DNA from: Ancylomarina sp963977525
GTDB lineage: Bacteria > Bacteroidota > Bacteroidia > Bacteroidales > Marinifilaceae
Assembly (NCBI GenBank): GCA_963977525.1
Contig: CAXBPC010000016.1
Span: forward strand, 29,079 to 93,078
Reading direction: 5' to 3'
Length of the DNA: 64,000 nucleotides
Shown: positions 33,751 to 43,805 of the stretch, piece after piece
How positions within the stretch are numbered: position 1 is the stretch's first letter
Layout of the letters: every line of letters starts with the position of its first letter
Notes under the pieces: model-generated
Told to the model about the DNA's origin: nothing
What the model saw: only the letters and a program-made list of their open reading frames with translations
The model's database searches: none
Position numbers and translations under genes: made by a program

Positions 33751-36700
33751 ATGGAAAAAAAACGAGAAAAGTCTTTCTATTTTTCTGAGAATATTCTCAG
33801 AGGGAAAAGACTATTACTCACGCTCTTAATGGTAGGCGTGATACACGTGAGTTCATTTGGAGCTCCACAGCCTATTTCTTTTGATTTACAAACAAACAAC
33901 AGCTCTTTAATAGAGGTACTTAACTCTATTAAAGATCAGTCTGATTACACTTTTCTTTACAGTGTAGAAGATGTTGAAGGGTTTGATAATATCTCGATAA
34001 CAAATAAAGATGCGGATATTAAAGAAATTTTAGATGAGAGTCTTAAAGGTACAAACCTTGAGTACAAGATTAAAGATAAGGTTATCATTATCAAACCTGC
34101 TGTTAAGACACCGTCTAATAAAATAAAGGCAGCACAGGAGAACAAGACAATTTCTGGTGTTGTTACTGATGATCAAGGTGAAACTTTACCTGGCGTATCT
34201 GTTGTAATTAAAGGAACAAGTACAGGAGTTTCAACTGACATTGATGGTAAATATCAAATTGAAGTGCCAACAAATGGTGCAACTTTAGTGTTTTCTTTTG
34301 TAGGAATGAACCCTAAAGAAGTTAAAATCAAAAATCAAACACAACTAAACATCACTTTAGAATCTTCATCGGAAAGTCTAAACGAAGTTGTTGTAACAGG
34401 TATGCTCTCAACTGATAAACGATTATTTACTGGAGCTAGTGAGAAATTACAAGCCAAAGAGATAAAATTGGCAGGTATCCATGACATAAGTAGATCTCTT
34501 GAAGGTCGAGCAGCAGGTGTATCTGTACAAAATGTATCGGGTACTTTTGGTGCTGCACCAAAAATTCGTGTTCGTGGTGCTACTTCTATTTATGGTAGTT
34601 CAAAGCCATTATGGGTTGTTGATGGAATAATCCTAGAAGACGTAGTTGAACTTACTTCAGACGCACTTTCTTCAGGAGATGTATCAACTCTAATTAGTTC
34701 TGCAATTGCTGGCTTAAACTCTGACGATATTGAAAGTTTTGAGGTTTTGAAAGATGGTTCTGCAACTTCTATCTATGGTGCACGAGCAATGGCCGGTGTA
34801 ATTGTTATTACAACTAAAAAAGGTAAAGCTGGTGTAAGTCGTATTTCATATACAGGTGAATTTACTTCAAGATTAACACCTTCGTATGGTGATTTCAATA
34901 TCATGAATTCGCAAGAACAAATGTCTGTTTACGAAGATATGCGTGAAGGTGGATGGCTTAATTATGCTGATGTAGCAAATGCTTCTGAAAGTGGAGTTTA
35001 CGGTAGAATGTACCAGAGACTTAACCAAACAGATGCTGCTGGAAATTTTTTGCTAAAAAATACACCACAAGCAAAAGCTGCTTTTTTACGTCAAGCTGAA
35101 AATAGAAATACAGATTGGTTCAAAGAATTATTCAATACCAACTTGATGCAGAGTCATTCAATAAGTATGTCTTCAGGTACTGAAAAGGCAACTTATTACG
35201 CATCTATGAGTGCATTGCTTGATCCAGGTTGGACTCAATCTAGTAAGGTGAACCGTTATACAGCTAATTTTAAGTCGAATTATAATATTTTAGATAATCT
35301 ATCTTTCAACACAATTAGTAATGCTTCTTATAGAAAGCAAAAAGCACCAGGAACATTATCACAGGACACTGATGCAGTTACTGGTAAAGTGAAAAGAGAT
35401 TTCGATATTAATCCATACTCTTTCGCATTGAATTCATCAAGAACTTTAGATCCTGATGCATTTTACACTCGTAATTATGCTCCATTTAATATCAAAAAAG
35501 AGTTAAACGAAAACTACATCGATCTTAATGTAGTTGACGTTAAATTCCAAACCGAGTTGAGATGGAAAGTGACTCCAAAAGTGGTATTGAGTGCATTGGG
35601 TGCTATCAAGTATCAATCAACTTCACAAGAGCACAACATTACTGAGTTTTCGAATCAAGCTGAAGCTTATCGAGCTATGCCAAACTCAACCATACGTGAT
35701 AAAAACTCTTTCTTATATACCGATCCTGATGATCCTTACGCATTACCAGTAAGTGTTTTACCAGAAGGAGGAATTTATAAGCGTACAGATTATAGTATGT
35801 TAGGGTATGACTTCAGAACTACAGCTTCATATAAAGATGTCTATAATGATATTCATATTATAAACCTATATGGTGGTATGGAGATAAATTCTTCAGATCG
35901 TAAAAAAACAAACAATACGGGCTGGGGAATGCAATACTCTATGGGTGAGATTCCTTTCTATGATTATAAACTGTTTAAAAAAGGTGTTGAAAATAACAAC
36001 CTATACTATGGTGTTGAAAACACTAGATACCGTAATATGGCGTTCTTTGGAAACGCAACTTATTCTTACAAGCACAGATATACCATTAACGGTACTCTTC
36101 GCTATGAGGGATCAAATAAACTAGGTAAGTCAAACAGTGCTCGTTGGTTACCAACTTGGAATATTTCTGGTGCATGGAATGCTCATGAGGAGGATTTCTT
36201 CAATCAATTTAAGCCTATTCTATCAAACTTTACTCTTAAAGGATCGTATAGTTTAACTGCAGATAGAGGTCCTAGTGATGTAACTAATTCATTAGTTGAT
36301 ATTAGAAGTAAAACACCTTGGAGACCAACTGCTGGTATGAAGGAGAGTGGTTTAGAAATCTCTTCACTTGAAAATAGTGAATTAACTTATGAGAAGAAGC
36401 ATGAGATTAATATTGGAGCTGAGATAGGCTTCCTAAACAACCGTATCAATACAACAATGGACTGGTATACACGTGATAATTTCGATTTGATTGGAATTGT
36501 GAAGACTCAAGGTCTTGGTGGTGAAGGAACGAAATATGGTAATGTTGCAAATATGGAATCTCACGGATTTGAATTCTCCATTTCGACAAAAAATATTCAA
36601 ACTCAAAATTTCTCATGGGTAACTAATTTTGTTTATTCAAAAGCTAAAAATAAGGTCACTGAACTAAACACAGTTTCAACCGTAATGGATCTTGTTTCTG

Positions 36701-37401
36701 GTTCTGGTTTTGCAAGAGAAGGCTACGATGTTCGTTCAATTTTCTCTATTCCTTTTAAAGGAATAAATGAGCAAGGTTTACCAACATTCTTAGATCAAGA
36801 CGAAAATGTAACTGTAAGCGATATCTATTTTCAAGAAAGTGATAAACTTGATTTCTTAGAATATTCCGGTTCAACTGATCCTACTGACATTGGTAGTTTG
36901 AGTAATGTATTTACTTATAAAGGAATTAGTCTTAATGTCTTTATGACTTATGCATTTGGTAATGTCGTTCGTTTAGACCCTATTTTTGACAGCTCTTATT
37001 CTGACCTTATAGCTCTACCTAGAGAATTTAAAAATCGTTGGGTAATACCAGGTGATGAAGCTTATACTAATGTTCCTACTATAGCAACTGTTAGACAAGA
37101 AAGAAATATTGGAGATTCAGAACTTGCAATAGCTTATAATGCTTACAATTATTCTTCGGCTCGTATTGCTAAAGGTGATTTCATTAGAATGAAACAAATT
37201 TCATTGGCATACGAATTCCCTAAAACCATTACGGGAAGACTAGGAGTTAACAACCTGTCGCTTAGATTGCAAGCGACCAACTTGTTCCTATTATATTCTG
37301 ATGATAAATTAAATGGTCAAGATCCTGAATTTTTCAACTCAGGAGGTGTAGCAGCACCAGTGCCTAAGCAGTTTACATTTACATTGAAGTTAGGTTTATA
37401 A
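33751..37401 (+). CDS. SusC/RagA-type TonB-dependent receptor with STN signalling domain
   Basis: An outer-membrane active importer of 1216 residues from the ATG at 33751. A TTG at 33709 would add 14 residues that look like leader sequence. In order: signal sequence (to about 37), an STN domain (about 41-115, ISFDLQTNNSSLIEVLNS), a carboxypeptidase-regulatory-like beta-sandwich (about 134-190), a plug with IRVRGATSIYG and VLKDGSATSIYGARAMAGVI, and a long beta-barrel ending in FTFTLKLGL with a terminal hydrophobic pattern. The STN domain marks it as a transducer that signals through FecR to the ECF sigma factor. The substrate is not evident, but the downstream peptidase points away from a simple glycan. 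Confidence 0.96.
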   Translation: MEKKREKSFYFSENILRGKRLLLTLLMVGVIHVSSFGAPQPISFDLQTNNSSLIEVLNSIKDQSDYTFLYSVEDVEGFDNISITNKDADIKEILDESLKGTNLEYKIKDKVIIIKPAVKTPSNKIKAAQENKTISGVVTDDQGETLPGVSVVIKGTSTGVSTDIDGKYQIEVPTNGATLVFSFVGMNPKEVKIKNQTQLNITLESSSESLNEVVVTGMLSTDKRLFTGASEKLQAKEIKLAGIHDISRSLEGRAAGVSVQNVSGTFGAAPKIRVRGATSIYGSSKPLWVVDGIILEDVVELTSDALSSGDVSTLISSAIAGLNSDDIESFEVLKDGSATSIYGARAMAGVIVITTKKGKAGVSRISYTGEFTSRLTPSYGDFNIMNSQEQMSVYEDMREGGWLNYADVANASESGVYGRMYQRLNQTDAAGNFLLKNTPQAKAAFLRQAENRNTDWFKELFNTNLMQSHSISMSSGTEKATYYASMSALLDPGWTQSSKVNRYTANFKSNYNILDNLSFNTISNASYRKQKAPGTLSQDTDAVTGKVKRDFDINPYSFALNSSRTLDPDAFYTRNYAPFNIKKELNENYIDLNVVDVKFQTELRWKVTPKVVLSALGAIKYQSTSQEHNITEFSNQAEAYRAMPNSTIRDKNSFLYTDPDDPYALPVSVLPEGGIYKRTDYSMLGYDFRTTASYKDVYNDIHIINLYGGMEINSSDRKKTNNTGWGMQYSMGEIPFYDYKLFKKGVENNNLYYGVENTRYRNMAFFGNATYSYKHRYTINGTLRYEGSNKLGKSNSARWLPTWNISGAWNAHEEDFFNQFKPILSNFTLKGSYSLTADRGPSDVTNSLVDIRSKTPWRPTAGMKESGLEISSLENSELTYEKKHEINIGAEIGFLNNRINTTMDWYTRDNFDLIGIVKTQGLGGEGTKYGNVANMESHGFEFSISTKNIQTQNFSWVTNFVYSKAKNKVTELNTVSTVMDLVSGSGFAREGYDVRSIFSIPFKGINEQGLPTFLDQDENVTVSDIYFQESDKLDFLEYSGSTDPTDIGSLSNVFTYKGISLNVFMTYAFGNVVRLDPIFDSSYSDLIALPREFKNRWVIPGDEAYTNVPTIATVRQERNIGDSELAIAYNAYNYSSARIAKGDFIRMKQISLAYEFPKTITGRLGVNNLSLRLQATNLFLLYSDDKLNGQDPEFFNSGGVAAPVPKQFTFTLKLGL

Positions 37402-37419
37402 AAGCAAAAAAGATATAAC

Positions 37420-38967
37420 ATGAAAAGAACACATATAATATTTATAGCCTTACTTGGCATATTTGCTGCTTCGTGCGACTCTTATCTCGACGAAACACCA
37501 GATAACCGTGCTGAGGTTGATAGCCAGACAAAAATAAGAAAGCTATTAGTGTCTGCTTATACTGAGGGGAATCATGCATTAGTTACTGAATATGCATCAG
37601 ATAATATTGATGATACGGGAAGTATCAACCCATACTCTACTCGCTTTGACGAGCAACTTGCCAATTGGATTGATCTAACTGAAGTAGACAATGACGACAC
37701 TCAAACTTTTTGGGAGAAAACCTATTTAGCAATTGCTCATTCAAATGAAGCTTTAGCAGCAATCGCAGAAATAGGTGAAGAAAATTTGTTGCCTGAGAAA
37801 GGTGAAGCCTTAATTACACGTGCCTACTCACACTTTTTATTGGTCAATGTGTTTTGTAAGCATTACAATTCACAGTCGAGCGCAACTGACCTTGGAATTA
37901 CTTATATGGAGAAATCGGAGACAACTCTCGATCCTAAGTATGATAGAGGAAATGTAAAAGACGTGTACGAGAAGATTAATGCAGATATTGAAGCAGCCTT
38001 GCCTCTTATCAGTGATGATATCTATGAAATAAGTACATATCACTTTACTAAAAAAGCAGCTTATGCATTTGCTGCTCGTTTCAATTTGTACTATGGTCAA
38101 TGGCAAAAGGCAAAAGATTATGCTTCTGTAGTACTTACAGCAAATCCATCTACTCAATTAAGAGATTGGTCCAGACTAGGAGCATTACCCAGAGACAGGA
38201 AGGTCGTTTCTAATGCCTATATAAATGATCCTGCCAATTTATTAGCTCTTACTTCAAATTCTAATATGGGAGTCTATTTTGGCCCTTGGAATGATGGTGC
38301 CCGTTTTAACCATTCACAAAAAATTGCAGCTGAACAAACATTGCTAGCCCCTTCTCCTTGGGGAGGAATTACTAGAGCTGATTATCATTTCGGTCCTTTT
38401 GTTTATGTAGGTAATAATTTCGATAAAACAATATTTTATAAAATTCCATATCTATTCGAAATAACTGATCCTGTTGCACAAATAGGTTATTCTAGAACAG
38501 TAATGGTTCCATTCACAACAGATGAATCCTTATTGGTACGTGCTGAGGCTGAAGTAATGTTAGGTGAGAATAGTTTAGCACTAGCTGACCTAAACATGTG
38601 GAGCATGAATATCTTTAAAGATAAGGAATCAACACTTGATCAGGTGAATACCTTATACACCGATATGGCATATTCAAGCGAAGCTCTTGTAACACAAAAG
38701 AAAAAATTAAATCCAAAGTTTACGGTAACTACTGGTGTTCAGGAAAATATGATTCATTACGTATTGCAATGTCGTAGGATTCTAACTCTACACGAAGGTT
38801 TACGCTGGTTCGATATCAAACGTTATGGTATTGAAGTGCCTCGTTTCCAGATTCAGGCTGACGAGTCAGTTATTGTTCTTGATGTATTAAAAGTGGACGA
38901 TTCTCGTAGAGCAATTCAATTGCCTCAGGATGTAAGAAATGCTGGATTAGAGGCTAATCCACGATAA
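37420..38967 (+). CDS. SusD/RagB-type surface lipoprotein
   Basis: A 515-residue lipoprotein with lipobox ending FAASC (C19). It has SusD features: the N-terminal YLDETPDN, helical TPR-like repeats (EALITRAYSHFLLVNVFCKHY), and the C-terminal CRRILTLHEGLRWFDIKRYG. SusD proteins cap the SusC barrel and capture substrate on the cell surface. It starts 18 bases after susC. Substrate is unknown. Confidence 0.95.
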   Translation: MKRTHIIFIALLGIFAASCDSYLDETPDNRAEVDSQTKIRKLLVSAYTEGNHALVTEYASDNIDDTGSINPYSTRFDEQLANWIDLTEVDNDDTQTFWEKTYLAIAHSNEALAAIAEIGEENLLPEKGEALITRAYSHFLLVNVFCKHYNSQSSATDLGITYMEKSETTLDPKYDRGNVKDVYEKINADIEAALPLISDDIYEISTYHFTKKAAYAFAARFNLYYGQWQKAKDYASVVLTANPSTQLRDWSRLGALPRDRKVVSNAYINDPANLLALTSNSNMGVYFGPWNDGARFNHSQKIAAEQTLLAPSPWGGITRADYHFGPFVYVGNNFDKTIFYKIPYLFEITDPVAQIGYSRTVMVPFTTDESLLVRAEAEVMLGENSLALADLNMWSMNIFKDKESTLDQVNTLYTDMAYSSEALVTQKKKLNPKFTVTTGVQENMIHYVLQCRRILTLHEGLRWFDIKRYGIEVPRFQIQADESVIVLDVLKVDDSRRAIQLPQDVRNAGLEANPR

Positions 38968-38990
38968 GTAATAATTTTAAAAATAGAATT

Positions 38991-39878
38991 ATGAATAAAA
39001 TAAAATATTGGCTTTTAGCTTCAATAATGGTATTCGTTTTGGGTGCCTGTGACGAAGACGATGAACCAAATCCAGATATCAGTGTAATTAACATGGGTAA
39101 TGGTGAACAAAATGATTTTGATAAATATTTAGAAGCAACATTTGTTGACACTTACAATATCGACTTTGTTTACAAATGGGAAGATATTGAATCGGATATG
39201 GAGTATGCATTAGTTCCAGCTAAGATTGAGAATTCAATTAAGATGGCTAACCTAATTAAGTATCTTTGTTTGGATGCTTATGAAGAAGTTGCTCCTGATG
39301 GATTTTTGAAGAAGTATTTTCCGAAAATGTTTATGATGATCGGTTCTGCTGGTTATAGAAATAACGGAACTTATGTGTTAGGTACAGCAGAAGGCGGTTT
39401 GAAAATTACACTCTATCTAATCAACGAACTTGATGTTACAAACGTTGAGAACTTGTATGAATTCTATTTCCGTACTATTTTTCATGAATTTTCTCATATT
39501 CTACATCAAACTAAAGATTACACGACAGACTTTGATAAAATATCTGCTACAGACTATGTAGGTGGTTCATGGAACGATGCTTGGGATGGAAAATCTTCGG
39601 CCGCAAAGGGTTTTATTAGCGATTACTCTAGTAAAGAAGTAAATGAAGATTTTGTGGAGCTGATTGCTCATTATATTACCAATACAGCTACATCTTGGGA
39701 AGCCAAATTAGTAGCAGCTGGTGACGATGGAAGACCAATTATAGAGCAAAAGATGACAATCGTGAAATCATACATGAAAGATGTTTGGAGCATTGACATG
39801 GATGATTTAAGAGAAGCAATTGATTCTCGCGCAAGTAAGCTTGACGAGCAAGATCTTGATAATATAACTATAAACTAA
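38991..39878 (+). CDS. Zinc metallopeptidase-like surface lipoprotein (Mx1 type)
   Basis: A 295-residue lipoprotein (lipobox ending VLGAC) with a zinc-peptidase motif H165-E166-F-S-H169 in FRTIFHEFSHILHQ and a downstream NEDFVELIAHYI whose glutamate is a likely further ligand. This type of putative metallopeptidase is regularly found next to SusC/SusD pairs and DUF4302 lipoproteins. The predicted role is cleavage of a surface-bound peptide or protein before import; no substrate is proven. It begins 23 bases after susD. Confidence 0.88.
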   Translation: MNKIKYWLLASIMVFVLGACDEDDEPNPDISVINMGNGEQNDFDKYLEATFVDTYNIDFVYKWEDIESDMEYALVPAKIENSIKMANLIKYLCLDAYEEVAPDGFLKKYFPKMFMMIGSAGYRNNGTYVLGTAEGGLKITLYLINELDVTNVENLYEFYFRTIFHEFSHILHQTKDYTTDFDKISATDYVGGSWNDAWDGKSSAAKGFISDYSSKEVNEDFVELIAHYITNTATSWEAKLVAAGDDGRPIIEQKMTIVKSYMKDVWSIDMDDLREAIDSRASKLDEQDLDNITIN

Positions 39879-39883
39879 GAGCT

Positions 39884-41131
39884 ATGATAAAGAATATATA
39901 TATAGTACTGTTTGGTTTATTATTAAGTATGGGTGTTGCTTCTTGCGACAACAACACCGACTTACTTTTTGATGAATCTGCAGCAGAACGAAAAATGGGT
40001 GCAAATAAAGAGCATAACGATGCTCTTAAATCTTCTGAACAAGGTTGGTTATTCCAATATTACCCAGAAGAAACTCAAAAGTATGGTGGATACAATTTTG
40101 TTGTAAAGTTTGCCGAAGATGATCAAGTAACTGTTTGGTCCGAAAATATGGATGATCTTACAATGCCAGAAACATCTACATACGATATCATTTCTTACGG
40201 AGGGCCTGTATTAACATTTAATACATACAACTCAATAATGCATGAATTTGCAAACCCTTCTGCTGCTGAATATCTTGCTAAAGGCGGTGATTTTGAGTTC
40301 CTAATCATGTCAAATGAAAATGATATGATGACTGTTAAATGTATTAAGACTGGGAATGTTTTGCGTATGACAAAAATGACTGAAACAGCTGAAGTTTATT
40401 TAAGCAAGGTGACAGAAAATGTTGATTTTATCGGACAAGGATCTTTTGATGCCAATGTAAATGGCACTAAAGTTTCAGTACAGGAAATGAATCGTAATTT
40501 CACCTTCAACTATGCTGAGAATGACGAAATCAAGTCGGTAACGGCACCTTATATTGTTACCGATTCAGGATTGTCATTTTATGAACCAGTTGAGATGATG
40601 GGGCAAACGTTTCAGGATTTCACCCTTAACAAAGAATCTTATCAATTAATCTCCAACGAAGGAGATATGAAGATTATAATTATTGTGCCACCAATTGATT
40701 TGAAGCTAGCAGCCTGGTATCTTGATGTAAGTGCTGCAACTGACCGTTCTGAAGTTGTTTTAGCTGGCTGGCAAGCCGCCTATGATGCCAATGATCAGGC
40801 TTGGGGAGAACAACTAGCTAGTTTTATGGCGATGGGAGCAGCTAATGCAACCTATGGAGACTATGGGATTTCATTCTATTCATACCCAGGACCTTATCGC
40901 GCTCACTATAATCTGGCTTTCGGTGGTGTTGCTGGTCACTCAGATTATCTTGATATCGTTAAGCTATCAGCAGGCTTCAACTGGAATTGGTATACACACC
41001 TTTCTGTTATGGTAGATTTGTTAGCGGATAATTCTCCGTATATCGTTGAAATAGATGATCCAGATGCTCCAATGACAGTAAAATTAACCAGTGCAAATAA
41101 TCCAGATGTTTGGTTTATTATTAGACAATAA
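39884..41131 (+). CDS. DUF4302 lipoprotein
   Basis: A 415-residue lipoprotein (lipobox ending VASC) with the N-terminal pattern ALKSSEQGWLFQYYPEETQKYGGYNFVVKF seen in DUF4302 members, and an otherwise beta-rich sequence. Function is unknown. Members are found behind SusCD and metallopeptidase genes, as here, and are likely surface-exposed binding proteins. It begins 5 bases after the peptidase gene and is followed by a strong terminator, so it closes the operon. Confidence 0.85.
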   Translation: MIKNIYIVLFGLLLSMGVASCDNNTDLLFDESAAERKMGANKEHNDALKSSEQGWLFQYYPEETQKYGGYNFVVKFAEDDQVTVWSENMDDLTMPETSTYDIISYGGPVLTFNTYNSIMHEFANPSAAEYLAKGGDFEFLIMSNENDMMTVKCIKTGNVLRMTKMTETAEVYLSKVTENVDFIGQGSFDANVNGTKVSVQEMNRNFTFNYAENDEIKSVTAPYIVTDSGLSFYEPVEMMGQTFQDFTLNKESYQLISNEGDMKIIIIVPPIDLKLAAWYLDVSAATDRSEVVLAGWQAAYDANDQAWGEQLASFMAMGAANATYGDYGISFYSYPGPYRAHYNLAFGGVAGHSDYLDIVKLSAGFNWNWYTHLSVMVDLLADNSPYIVEIDDPDAPMTVKLTSANNPDVWFIIRQ

Positions 41132-41172
41132 AAACGAATTTGATTTAGTTTTAAGTTAATAGTTAAGTAAAG

Positions 41173-41210
41173 AAGGAGCTTACTGTAGTTTGTAAGCTCC
41201 TTTATTTATA
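41173..41210 (+). terminator. Terminator of the SusCD operon
   Basis: AAGGAGCTTAC at 41173-41183 pairs perfectly with GTAAGCTCCTT at 41192-41202 (11 bp), followed by TATTTATA. Confidence 0.8.
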
Positions 41211-41247
41211 CTCTTATTTCTCATCCTAATAATCATTGAGCATGTTT

Positions 41248-42249
41248 TTACTCACTCACCAATAAATTGCACCCTCTTATATCAGAGTTATCGAACCTGC
41301 CTAGAATTTCGAAACTTCCATCCGTGTGAATTTTACCTAAATCTTGTGTTTCGATAAATGAGCAAGAATTAAGGTTAGCTAAATCGATAACATTGACCCC
41401 ACCACTTCTGCCAATCTTTTCAAATGAGAAAGGATCATAAACATCACGAATCATGATTTTCATCCATGCTGGTGTTTCAAAAAGGCTATCTCCTTTACTG
41501 TAGCCTTGTGATAATAGCTCAGTCATGCCATATTCTGAGTGAATTTTCTTTACACCAAGGCGTGAGGTAAAAATAGAATGCAGTTCTTCGCGAGTTAATT
41601 CCTTACGACGGCCTTTCATACCACCTGTTTCCATCACAACAACATCGCCTAAATCAAGCTGATGGTTTTCAGCAAGTTCGAGTAAGGCAAAGCTAACCCC
41701 CAAAAGCAATACTTTCTGTCCCGAAAGATTTCGGGATTGTTCTTTAAGCTCTTTAAGGTGATCAATCAATTCCTCATGATTATTCAAATAGAATCCTGAT
41801 TTAGGATGTCCGCTATCTTTAATCAATTTCTCCATCATATAGATTAGAGAAGAGCCCTCACGCTCAAGATAAGATGGAAGCAGTGCTAGAATACAATAAT
41901 CACTAACAGGGCCGTAAAAAGCCTCAAAACCTTTGGTGAAACTATCCTCATAAATTTCTAAATCTGGCACATAATGACGAGAAGTTAGCTTACCACTTGT
42001 ACCACTACTTGTAAAAATTGCCTTGGCTTCGTTTTGAGTAGAAACGACTTTGTGAGATTTGAAGAATTCTATAGGTAAAAAAGGGATTTTATCTAAACTA
42101 TCAACTTCATTAACATTTATATCCAACAAGCTAATATATTGATCATACACAGGATTGTTGATAGCTTGAAATTGGAAAACCTCAAGAGCAATTTTAACAA
42201 ACTCATCTTCTGTTTTTATATCGAATATCTTTTTCTTCAGTTCTGTCAT
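41248..42249 (-). CDS. LuxE-like acyl-protein synthetase / adenylate-forming enzyme
   Basis: A 333-residue member of the adenylate-forming superfamily. It has the LuxE/phenylacetate-CoA-ligase-like phosphate loop FTSSGTSGKLTSRHYV and a later EYGMTELLSQGYS. Family members activate carboxylic acids with ATP. In luminous bacteria LuxE makes a fatty acyl-protein, but no lux genes occur here. Solitary copies are common in Bacteroidota, with unknown substrate. It has its own promoter (42273-42302). Confidence 0.88.
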   Translation of the reverse strand: MTELKKKIFDIKTEDEFVKIALEVFQFQAINNPVYDQYISLLDINVNEVDSLDKIPFLPIEFFKSHKVVSTQNEAKAIFTSSGTSGKLTSRHYVPDLEIYEDSFTKGFEAFYGPVSDYCILALLPSYLEREGSSLIYMMEKLIKDSGHPKSGFYLNNHEELIDHLKELKEQSRNLSGQKVLLLGVSFALLELAENHQLDLGDVVVMETGGMKGRRKELTREELHSIFTSRLGVKKIHSEYGMTELLSQGYSKGDSLFETPAWMKIMIRDVYDPFSFEKIGRSGGVNVIDLANLNSCSFIETQDLGKIHTDGSFEILGRFDNSDIRGCNLLVSE

Positions 42250-42272
42250 GTATAGTAATCTTCAAATTTTAA

Positions 42273-42302
42273 CAAAGATAAGTGATTTAAGCTATAAGCA
42301 AA
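42273..42302 (-). promoter_or_regulatory. Promoter of the LuxE-like gene
   Basis: On the minus strand TTTG (42302-42299), 18 bases, then TATCTTTG (42280-42273), which fits the Bacteroidota -33/-7 pattern. The start codon is 23 bases further on. Confidence 0.55.
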
Positions 42303-42340
42303 AAAGCCACGAATTCAAGAATGTTATAATTCTTGAATTC
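42300..42340 (-). terminator. Terminator of pgk
   Basis: GAATTCAAGAAT at 42311-42322 and ATTCTTGAATTC at 42329-42340 form a 12-bp perfect stem. On the minus strand it is followed by GTGGCTTTTTT. Confidence 0.75.
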
Positions 42341-42403
42341 ATGACTAATTGATTATATTCTGATTTGAAAATCAGTTCATATTTTGATTCTCAATACTTC
42401 AGT

Positions 42404-43591
42404 TTATCCTTTAATAGCTTTTACACCTGGTAATTCTTTTCCTTCGATATACTCAAGAAGAGCTCCACCGCCAGTTGACACATAGCTTACTTTATCAGCT
42501 AAATTGTATTTGTTGATTGCAGCAACAGAGTCACCTCCACCAATAAGAGAGAAAGCTCCTTTTTCAGTAGCTGTTACAATTGCATCAGCAATAGCTTTAG
42601 TTCCTTTAGCAAAAGTATCCATCTCGAATACACCTACAGGTCCATTCCAAAGAATTGTTTTCGATTCTTCAATCACTTTTTTAAAGTTTGCAATACTTGT
42701 TTCTGCAATATCTAAGCCCATCCAGCCATCTGGAATTTTGTCTACAGCACATACTTTTGTGTTGGCATCATTAGAAAAAGCATCAGCAACTAAAGCATCT
42801 GGTGATAAATGCAACTTCACATTATTCTCTTCAGCTGAAGAAAGAATCTCTCTTGCAACTTCTAATTTATCAACTTCAACCAATGAGTTTCCAATATTGC
42901 CACCCATCGCTTTCACGAAAGTGAAAGTCATACCACCACCAATAATTAAGTGATCAACTTTCGACATTAACGTTTTGATGATTTCAATTTTTGAAGAAAC
43001 TTTAGCTCCACCTACAATAGCTGTCAATGGACGCTTAGTATCTTTCAATACCTTATCTACACTAGATAATTCACCTTCCATTACATAACCGAACATTTTA
43101 GCTTCCGGGAAAAACTTAGCAATCACTGCAGTTGAAGCGTGAGCTCTATGAGCTGTACCAAATGCATCATTTATCCACAAGTCAGCTAAACCAGATAATT
43201 TTTTGGCAAATGCCTCATCACCTTTTTTCTCTTCATCGTAATAGCGAAGGTTTTCAAGTAATAACACTTCACCTGGCTTCAGTTCTGCAGCCATAGTTTT
43301 AGCACTCTCACCAATACAATCATCTGCAAACTTAACTTCAACACCAATCGATTTTGACAAATGTGCAACAATATGCTTTAAAGAGAACTTCTCATCTTTC
43401 CCTTTTGGACGACCAAGGTGAGACATTAAAATAGCAGAACCATTCCCATCTAATACTTTCTTGATAGTAGGCAGTGCGGCACGAATACGAGTATCATCTG
43501 TAATTTCGAATTGCTCGTTTAAAGGCACATTAAAATCTACACGAATAATAGCCTTCTTATCTGAAAAATTGTATGAATCAATAGTTTGCAT
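42404..43591 (-). CDS. pgk: Phosphoglycerate kinase
   Basis: A glycolytic enzyme that transfers phosphate from 1,3-bisphosphoglycerate to ADP. From the ATG at 43591 it has 395 residues (MQTIDSYNF). A longer frame from 43627 would start inside the promoter, so it is rejected. Motifs seen: IRVDFNVPLN, MSHLGRPKG, LLLENLRYY, INDAFGTAHRAHAST, VGGAKVSSKI, the nucleotide loop WNGPVGVFEM and SLIGGGDSVAA. All are complete. Confidence 0.97.
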   Translation of the reverse strand: MQTIDSYNFSDKKAIIRVDFNVPLNEQFEITDDTRIRAALPTIKKVLDGNGSAILMSHLGRPKGKDEKFSLKHIVAHLSKSIGVEVKFADDCIGESAKTMAAELKPGEVLLLENLRYYDEEKKGDEAFAKKLSGLADLWINDAFGTAHRAHASTAVIAKFFPEAKMFGYVMEGELSSVDKVLKDTKRPLTAIVGGAKVSSKIEIIKTLMSKVDHLIIGGGMTFTFVKAMGGNIGNSLVEVDKLEVAREILSSAEENNVKLHLSPDALVADAFSNDANTKVCAVDKIPDGWMGLDIAETSIANFKKVIEESKTILWNGPVGVFEMDTFAKGTKAIADAIVTATEKGAFSLIGGGDSVAAINKYNLADKVSYVSTGGGALLEYIEGKELPGVKAIKG

Positions 43592-43624
43592 GATATAAAT
43601 ATATTTAGTTTTTTTTCTGCTAAA

Positions 43625-43656
43625 CAAAGTTACATTAATATATTTTCAGCAACAAA
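43625..43656 (-). promoter_or_regulatory. Promoter of pgk
   Basis: On the minus strand TTTG (43656-43653), 20 bases, then TAACTTTG (43632-43625): a full Bacteroidota -33/-7 pair, 34 bases before the start codon. Confidence 0.7.
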
Positions 43657-43805
43657 GAATGCTTAAAATATAAGCCAAACAGTCCGTAAACAGAAGGAAT
43701 TTAATTGTATTATGTATCGTTCTGAAACGATTGCATAATGATCTCTATTTTAGATTTTTAGTTCTAAAACGTCATTTTTTATACATAAGCAAAAAGGAGC
43801 CAAAA

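Noticed and set aside
41248..42249. Bioluminescence (lux) function for the LuxE-like gene
   Set aside because: No luxA-D genes are present and solitary LuxE-domain proteins are common in non-luminous Bacteroidota.
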